Shown here piece after piece: positions 58,695 through 64,000 of a stretch of DNA of 64,000 bases. Origin of the DNA: Planctomycetota bacterium (lineage in GTDB: Bacteria > Planctomycetota > J058); assembly GCA_023954375.1 (NCBI GenBank), contig JAMLIC010000020.1, positions 1-64,000 on the forward strand, written 5' to 3'. How positions within the stretch are numbered: position 1 is the stretch's first letter; each line of letters opens with the position of its first letter. The notes beneath the pieces are model-generated. The model had not been told where the DNA came from, ran no database searches, and saw only the letters and a program-made list of their open reading frames with translations. The position numbers were made by a program, and so were the translations under genes.

Positions 58695-60583
58695 TAGCGC
58701 CGGCCCTCGACGAAGAACAGCAGCTCCTGCAGCTCGGCGTTGGCCGCCACGAGGCTCGGCTCGTCCTGGGCCGCCAGCGCCGCCTCGAGGCGCTCGTTGA
58801 GGTCGATCGTGTCCTCCCGGTCGTCCGGCGCCATGCGCTCGAGCAGCCCCCGCGCGCGCTCGAGCAGGCCCCGGGCCACGCGCGCGGACTCGGTGAGCGG
58901 TCGCTCTCCCTCACCGCTGACGGCCGCGGCCACCAGGCGCACGCTGTCGGTCAGCCCCGGCTCGTCCGCCTCGTCGCCGTCCGACCCGTCGCCGTCCGCC
59001 GCGAGGCCCTCCTCGTCGTCCCACCCGTCGTCGGGCGCGGCCGCCCGCCCCGCGTGGAGCGCGGCCAGCCGCTCCCGCGCCGCCGCGAGGTCGTCCGGCG
59101 AGAGCGCGCGCAGGGCGTTCTCGATGCGGATCTCCTTCGACTTGCCGGTGCGCCGCTCGATCGCCGCGACGTGAAGGATCCCATCCAGGTCCAGGCTCAT
59201 GCGGCAGAGCACCTCGTTCTGGCCCGGCGTGAGCGTCAGGCCCTCGATGGTGAAGTTGCCCACGAGCGTGTTCTTCAGCGCGTCCGGGTCGTCGCCCTGG
59301 TAGATGTCGATGTCGACCGCCGGCTGGTTGGGGTACGCCGTCAGGTAGCTCTCCGTCCGCGTCACCGGCAGGGGCGTGTTGCGGCGGATGATCGGCCGGT
59401 AGCAGTACGGGTAGGTCACCCCGTCGCGCTCGTCCATGTAGGACGGCCCGAACGAGTAGGGCGACACGTCCACGAGCACCCGCTCGACCGCGTGGCCGCC
59501 GAGGCGCGACGCCAGGACGCCCGCGCCCAGGGCCACGCACAGGTCCGGGTGCACCTCCTGGCGCGGCTCGAGCCCGGTCCGCTCCTCCAGGAGGCGGGCG
59601 ACCAGCGGGGTGCGCGTCGAGCCGCCGACGAGCAGGATCGCATCCAGCTCCCCCGGCCGCTTGCCGGCGTCGGCCAGCGCCTTGGAGACGCTCTCCAGGG
59701 TGCGGTCGACGAGCGGGCGGATCAGGGCCTCGTACTCGTCGCGCGAGACCTCGGCCTCGAGGTGCAGCGGGACCCCGTCGCGCACGACGAGCGCCTCCTC
59801 GCGGACGTGGACGTGCGGCTCGGCGCTGAGCTTGCGCTTGGCCTCCTCGGCCGCCCACAGCAGCCGCGCGCGCGCCAGCGGCGACGCCTGCTGCGGGTCG
59901 ACGCCGTGGCGCGCCTGGAAGGCGCTCGCCAGGTGGGCGGCGAGCAGCGCGTCGAAGTCGTCGCCGCCGAGGCGGTTGTCGCCGTGGCTCGCCAGGACCT
60001 GCGTCACCTCGCCCTCGGTCGTGACGATCGACACGTCGAAGGTCCCGCCGCCGAGGTCGTAGATCATGACCATGCGGGGCGCCCCGTCGTCGTGGCCGTA
60101 GGCCAGGCTGGCCGCCGTGGGCTCGTTGAGGATCCTGAGCACCTCGAGCCCCGCCAGGGCGCCCGCCTCGCGCGTGGCCTGCCGCTGCGCGTCGGAGAAG
60201 TACGCCGGCACGGTGATCACGGCCTTGCGCACCGGTCGGCCCAGCGCCGCCTCCGCCCAGGCGACGAGCTCGCGCAGGACCAGCGACGAGAGCTCCTGCG
60301 GGCTGTAGAGCCGGTCGCCCAGGAGCGTGCCCTCGAGCGTGCCCATCTTGCGCTTGATGCTCTTCACCGTGCGCTCGGGGTAGAGCAGGAGTTGGTTCTG
60401 CGCCGGGCGGCCGACGAGCAGCTCGCCCGTCGGCGCCAGCCCGACGCAGGAGGGCAGCATGCGCTCCCCCGCGCGGCCGGCCCGCCCCGGCGCGCCGAGC
60501 ACCTGCACCCGCCCATCGACGAGCGCCGTCACCTCGGAGTTGGTCGTCCCGAGGTCGATCCCCACCACCACGTCGTCGCTCAC
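58694..60583 (-). CDS. DnaK/Hsp70-like chaperone
   Basis: 629 residues from GTG 60581-60583 (GTGA overlap with the GrpE-like gene); longer starts are shadow. Hsp70 ATPase motifs: GIDLGTTNSEVTALVDG, VITVPAYFSDAQRQATREAG, LNEPTAASLAYGHDDG, MIYDLGGGTFDVSIV and AILLVGGSTRTPLVARLLEE. The substrate domain is shorter and diverged (SFGPSYMDERDGVTYPYCYR; NFTIEGLTLTPGQNEVLC), and the C-terminus is an acidic spacer plus helices instead of the DnaK lid/EEVD. A specialised Hsp70 rather than the housekeeping DnaK. Confidence 0.9.
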   Translation of the reverse strand: MSDDVVVGIDLGTTNSEVTALVDGRVQVLGAPGRAGRAGERMLPSCVGLAPTGELLVGRPAQNQLLLYPERTVKSIKRKMGTLEGTLLGDRLYSPQELSSLVLRELVAWAEAALGRPVRKAVITVPAYFSDAQRQATREAGALAGLEVLRILNEPTAASLAYGHDDGAPRMVMIYDLGGGTFDVSIVTTEGEVTQVLASHGDNRLGGDDFDALLAAHLASAFQARHGVDPQQASPLARARLLWAAEEAKRKLSAEPHVHVREEALVVRDGVPLHLEAEVSRDEYEALIRPLVDRTLESVSKALADAGKRPGELDAILLVGGSTRTPLVARLLEERTGLEPRQEVHPDLCVALGAGVLASRLGGHAVERVLVDVSPYSFGPSYMDERDGVTYPYCYRPIIRRNTPLPVTRTESYLTAYPNQPAVDIDIYQGDDPDALKNTLVGNFTIEGLTLTPGQNEVLCRMSLDLDGILHVAAIERRTGKSKEIRIENALRALSPDDLAAARERLAALHAGRAAAPDDGWDDEEGLAADGDGSDGDEADEPGLTDSVRLVAAAVSGEGERPLTESARVARGLLERARGLLERMAPDDREDTIDLNERLEAALAAQDEPSLVAANAELQELLFFVEGRR

Positions 60584-61362
60584 CTGTCGCCTCCCCGGAC
60601 CACCGTCACCTCGGCCGCGCGGACGAGCTCGTCGCCCCGCATCCAGCCGCTCCGCTGCACGCCCACCACCGTCCCGTCGGCCTGCCCCGGGGCGTCCACG
60701 AGCTCGACCGCCCGCATGCGGTGCGGGTCGAACGGCCGCCCCACGCACTCGACCTCCGCCAGCCCGCGCTCGCGCAGGGCGTCGTCGAGGCGCGCCAGCG
60801 CCAGCTCGTAGCCCTGGACGAAGGCGCGCTCGGCGTCGCCCCGGCCGCCCGGCGGCGGCGCGCCCACGAGGAGCCGCTCGACCCCGCGCGCCAGCCAGCC
60901 GCGCGGCGCCGGCGCGCCCCCCTGGCGCGCCGCGTGCGCCCGCGCCGCCTCGCGCCCGTGGCGCAGCCGCTCGCGCAGGTCGAGGAGCAGCTCGAGCACC
61001 CCGTCGAGCGCCCGCGCCTCGGCGTCGCGCCGCGCCTCGTCGAGGAGGCGCTGGTTGGCCTGTCGCAGCGCCTCGACGGCGCCCGGCAGCGGGGCGACCG
61101 CCTGCTCGAGCGCGTGGAAGGTGCGCCCCTGCAGCTTGACCTCCTGCCCGAGCGTCGTGAGCGCCGACCAGAGCGAGAGGAGGTCACACGCGCGCGCCTG
61201 GTCGGGCGGCGCGCCAAGGAGCTCCGCCGCCACGCCGGCCGGCGGCGCCTCGTCGGCCAGGGCCTCGTCGAGCCAGGCCCCCAGCCGCTCCAGCAGCGCC
61301 GCCCGCCGCGCCGCCGCGTCGTCGGTCGTCGTGTCGTCGGTCGCCGCGCCGAGCCCGCTCAC
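60580..61362 (-). CDS. GrpE-like nucleotide exchange factor
   Basis: 260 residues from GTG 61360-61362. N-terminal ~90 residues are helical without known motif; then the GrpE coiled coil (LRQANQRLLDEARRDAEARA, LDGVLELLLDLRERLRHG) and the beta-domain (CVGRPFDPHRMRAVELVD, VVGVQRSGWMRGDELVRAAE) are recognisable. It should exchange ADP for ATP on the neighbouring Hsp70. Overlaps both neighbours. Confidence 0.85.
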   Translation of the reverse strand: MSGLGAATDDTTTDDAAARRAALLERLGAWLDEALADEAPPAGVAAELLGAPPDQARACDLLSLWSALTTLGQEVKLQGRTFHALEQAVAPLPGAVEALRQANQRLLDEARRDAEARALDGVLELLLDLRERLRHGREAARAHAARQGGAPAPRGWLARGVERLLVGAPPPGGRGDAERAFVQGYELALARLDDALRERGLAEVECVGRPFDPHRMRAVELVDAPGQADGTVVGVQRSGWMRGDELVRAAEVTVVRGGDR

Positions 61363-61661
61363 GTGGCCCTCCCCGGCGCGAGCAGCGCCCGCCACGGCCC
61401 CGGCCCGACGTAGGGGCGCGGCGCCGGCCGGCCGCGGGCCAGCTCGGCCAGCGGCGCGAAGGGGTCGACGTCGAACAGGGCGTGCCGCGCCCGACGCCGC
61501 CCGTCGCCCAGGGCCTCGTAGGCGTCGCGGACGCGCTCGAACGCGGCCGGGTCGCGGTCCGGCGGGTGCGCCTTGACAGCGGCCAGGTAGGCCGCGCGGA
61601 CGGTCGCCTCGTCGGCGCCCGGGGACACCCCGAGGACCGTGTACGGATCGGTCGAGCTCAC
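61359..61661 (-). CDS. J-domain protein with HPPD in place of HPD
   Basis: 100 residues from GTG 61659-61661. A J-domain covers the first ~65 residues (DPYTVLGVSPGADEATVRAA, then FERVRDAYEALGDGRRRAR). The usual His-Pro-Asp loop that triggers Hsp70 ATPase reads AHPPDRDP, i.e. one extra Pro, so activity may be altered. No zinc or substrate domain. Overlaps the upstream TPR gene (GTGA) and the GrpE-like gene. Confidence 0.8.
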   Translation of the reverse strand: MSSTDPYTVLGVSPGADEATVRAAYLAAVKAHPPDRDPAAFERVRDAYEALGDGRRRARHALFDVDPFAPLAELARGRPAPRPYVGPGPWRALLAPGRAT

Positions 61662-64000
61662 CGTCGCCTCCTCCTGCCGCCCGGCGCGAACACCTCGCCC
61701 AGGAGGCTCGCGAGCCCGGGGTCGAGCGCGTCGAGGTCGGGGAGCTCGCCGCCGTTGCGCGCGGCGAGCTCGAGGAGCTCGGCGATCACGCCGGCCATCG
61801 ACGCCGTCGACGCGCCGCCGGGGCGGCACTCGCCGCACAGGCAGCCCCGGCCGTCGCGGGCGCGGTCGGCCGCCGTCGCCTGGCGCGGGTAATCGCGCGC
61901 GCCGCGCTCGGCCGCGATCAGCCCCTCCAGCTCCTCGTGCGACGGGGCGGGCGCGTCCTCGTCGCCGGGCGCGCTCACCCGCAGCAGGCGCACGGCCTCG
62001 TCGACGAGCGCCTGGTCGCGGTCACGCCGCGCCAGCGTCAGCGCGGCGAGGCACGCGTCGGCCCTGCGCGACCTACTGAACCCCGGGAGGCTGGCCGCCC
62101 GCAGGAGGAGGAAGCGCGCCGTGGTCGCGCCGCCGCGGCGGAGCCCCGCGCCCGCCACCGCGTGCGCCAGCTCGTGGTCGCCGATCTCGAGCAGCGCCTC
62201 GGCGAGCGCGCGCAGCTCCGCGCTGGACGCCGCCGCCGCGCCGTCGGCCTCCCCGAGGACCGACCGCAGGCGCCGGCGCAGCTCCCCGGGCGGGCGGAGC
62301 GCCAGCCCGGCATCGGCGGCGATCAGCGCCGCCCGCCCGAGGGCCGGGGGGAGCGCGTCGTTGGCAGCCTGGGGCGTGGCCGGCGCCTGCTTCAGGCCGC
62401 ACGCCTGGCCGACGGACTCCAGCAGCAGCGCGGCGCCGAGGTCCGAGTCGAGCCGGCGCGTCGCAGCGGCCAGGTGACCGGCCTGGGCGCCCGCGTCACC
62501 GCGCAGGCCCGCCTCGACCCAGCGCAGGGCCGCGAGGAGCGCCGGCCGTCGCCCTTCCTGCGCCTCCGGAAGCGCCTCGAGCGCGACCACGTCCTTGGCC
62601 AGGAGGTGCGGCTTCTTCTGCTTGGCGTGGCGTCGGGCGGCGGACACGAGCAGGCGCATGCGCGCCCGACGCACGGCCGGGTCGAGCGCATCGCGCTGCT
62701 CGGCCTGTTCGACGTGCCGGAGGGCCAGGCTCAGGGCCCCGCGCGCCTCCGCTGACGTGGCGAGCGCGAGGAGCGGCGCCGGGTCGTCGGGCAGGGCCGC
62801 GTGCCAGCGCTCGGCCACGCGGTCGACCTCCTTGGGCGGGCCCGCGCGCCGGGCGTGGGCCAGCCAGGCCTGGAACGCCGCCGCGTGCGGGTCGGCGGCG
62901 CAGGCCCGCTCGAGCAGGCGCGCGGGGTCGAGGAACCACAGGTCGGGCGGGCCTGCCGGCGGCGCCCAGGCCGCCACGTCGGGCGGCTGCCCGCGGTAGA
63001 AGCCGCCGTGGCCCTCGAAGCGCCGCCGGAAGTCCATGACGTCACCGGACCCGCTCGCCTCGCGCGAGCGCTCCAGCAGGTCGGCGGCCCGCAGGAACAC
63101 GGCCGCCGCCTCGGGCCCGTCGGCCCGGAACCTGCCCTCGAGCGCGCCCACGCGCAGGGCCTCGAGCCAGGCGCTGGCCGCGTCGACCAGGCCTCCCTGA
63201 CGTTCGAACAGGAGGGCCAGGAGCCGCCAGAAGCGCTGGTCGTGGCGCGACGTCCCGCCCTGCGCCTTCAGGAGGCGATCGGTGGGGAGCCCGAGCGCCA
63301 GGCCGAGCACCGCGAGCCGCTGTCGCAGGAGGTCGAGCAGGTCGGGCGCCTCGCGCGCGCAGGCCTCGACGGCCACCTCGATGGCGCGCAGGGCCTTGCC
63401 CTTGCCGCCGCCGCCGCCCGCGCGCTCGAGGGCGGCGTCGACCGCCGCGAGCGCCGCGCCCAGGCTCGTCTGGGTCGGCGTGATGCCCGGCACCGCCTGG
63501 CCCTCGAGGAGCGCGCGCAGCGCCGGGATGGCCCGCGCCGCCGCGGCGTCGGGCGGGATGGCCGCGATGGCCTCGCGGCAGCGGTCGTCCTCGTGCCGGT
63601 GGTAGCAGGCGATCGCCCGCGCGAGCGCCTTCCACGGGGCCAGCGGGCTCCGGCGCGAGACCTCCGGGAGCAGCAGGTCGTCGTCGGTCACGGGCCCGGT
63701 GGTGGCCGCCTCGAAGGCGCGGCAGAGCGCCGCCGCCGCCCGCCGCAGGGCGTGGTCCTCGGGCAGCGAGCTCGCCCCGGCCAGGGCGGCCAGGTCGACG
63801 ACCTCCGCGCGCACGCGCGCCTCGACGCGCGCCCGCGCGTCGGGGTCGAGCCCCGGGTCGCCGAGCGGGCGCACGAGCTCCGCGAGCGCCCGGGACACGG
63901 CGCGATCCGTCAGCCGCTCCGCCGCGCCCGGGAAGCGCTTGCGCACCGAGTCTGTCAGCGCCCGCGCCTCTGCGGCGAGCCCGCGCGCCTCGAGCCCGGC
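61658..64000 (-). CDS. TPR-type scaffold protein, 5' end outside window
   Basis: At least 780 residues; the frame stays open to the window edge (LEARGLAAEARALTDSVRKR reads through the last bases), so the start is missing. The protein is Ala/Leu/Arg-rich helical repeat sequence (AAFQAWLAHARRAGPPKEVD, LLALATSAEARGALSLALRH) with a small CxCxxC cluster (GCLCGEC) near the C-terminus. First visible gene of the TPR - DnaJ - GrpE - DnaK - ribbon operon; probably a client or organiser for this chaperone set. Confidence 0.75.
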   Translation of the reverse strand, partial: AGLEARGLAAEARALTDSVRKRFPGAAERLTDRAVSRALAELVRPLGDPGLDPDARARVEARVRAEVVDLAALAGASSLPEDHALRRAAAALCRAFEAATTGPVTDDDLLLPEVSRRSPLAPWKALARAIACYHRHEDDRCREAIAAIPPDAAAARAIPALRALLEGQAVPGITPTQTSLGAALAAVDAALERAGGGGGKGKALRAIEVAVEACAREAPDLLDLLRQRLAVLGLALGLPTDRLLKAQGGTSRHDQRFWRLLALLFERQGGLVDAASAWLEALRVGALEGRFRADGPEAAAVFLRAADLLERSREASGSGDVMDFRRRFEGHGGFYRGQPPDVAAWAPPAGPPDLWFLDPARLLERACAADPHAAAFQAWLAHARRAGPPKEVDRVAERWHAALPDDPAPLLALATSAEARGALSLALRHVEQAEQRDALDPAVRRARMRLLVSAARRHAKQKKPHLLAKDVVALEALPEAQEGRRPALLAALRWVEAGLRGDAGAQAGHLAAATRRLDSDLGAALLLESVGQACGLKQAPATPQAANDALPPALGRAALIAADAGLALRPPGELRRRLRSVLGEADGAAAASSAELRALAEALLEIGDHELAHAVAGAGLRRGGATTARFLLLRAASLPGFSRSRRADACLAALTLARRDRDQALVDEAVRLLRVSAPGDEDAPAPSHEELEGLIAAERGARDYPRQATAADRARDGRGCLCGECRPGGASTASMAGVIAELLELAARNGGELPDLDALDPGLASLLGEVFAPGGRRRRR

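Overview
The window is very GC-rich bacterial DNA. It uses many GTG starts, GTGA/ATGA-type gene overlaps, several FHA/TPR Ser/Thr kinases and sigma-54 activators. This style fits Planctomycetota best, with Myxococcota as the main alternative. There is no rRNA or ribosomal protein gene to settle it.

Bases 1-26,250 look like ordinary chromosome. They hold a methyltransferase plus PQQ-propeller pair, an FHA-kinase, a secreted Gln-rich repeat protein, a Sir2-like protein, a frameshifted TPR-GAF-sigma54 activator, a large secreted protein, a TPR kinase with a local double frameshift, small lipoproteins, a tandem pair of membrane-anchored regulatory-like proteins, a Uma2 nuclease, an outer-membrane protein, an NAD-malic enzyme and a GT-C type membrane protein.

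At 26,294-26,340 lies the 3' half of a tRNA-Val(GAC) gene with its terminator, the kind of scar left by a site-specific integration. From about 28.4 to 57.8 kb almost every transcription unit starts with the same promoter: GGAAT, exactly 18 bases, then (G/A/C)TT. I find 19 of these (17 with perfect GGAAT), nearly all intergenic. One precedes an ECF sigma factor/ZAS anti-sigma pair in the middle, so the block looks like one autoregulated ECF regulon. The only transcription unit in the block without this promoter (28,573-30,721) has a good sigma-54 promoter beside a divergent sigma-54 activator. That activator carries the ECF promoter, giving a two-step cascade.

The regulon encodes three apparent selenoproteins with in-frame TGA and a stem-loop 10-13 bases downstream: a DUF3179 protein, an AhpD-like protein and a deiodinase/thioredoxin-fold protein. 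It also encodes an NDH-SelD fusion that would make selenophosphate. An arsenosugar/rSAM-selenodomain set is present (ArsM, ArsS, its AhpD-like partner, the TIGR04282 transferase, a GT2 enzyme). A bufferin/HvfABC-like metallophore cluster follows: two secreted Cys-repeat precursors, a DUF692/MNIO oxidase and a DUF2063 partner. AhpD-like, peroxiredoxin-like, TlpA-like and DsrE proteins, two kinases and glycosyltransferases complete it. I infer an envelope metal(loid)/thiol-oxidant stress programme; its signal is unknown.

From 58.4 kb to the end is a tightly overlapped chaperone operon on the minus strand: a TPR protein (running off the window), a J-domain protein with an altered HPD motif, GrpE-like, DnaK-like and a zinc-ribbon protein. 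Between 57,824 and 58,421 there is only gene debris.
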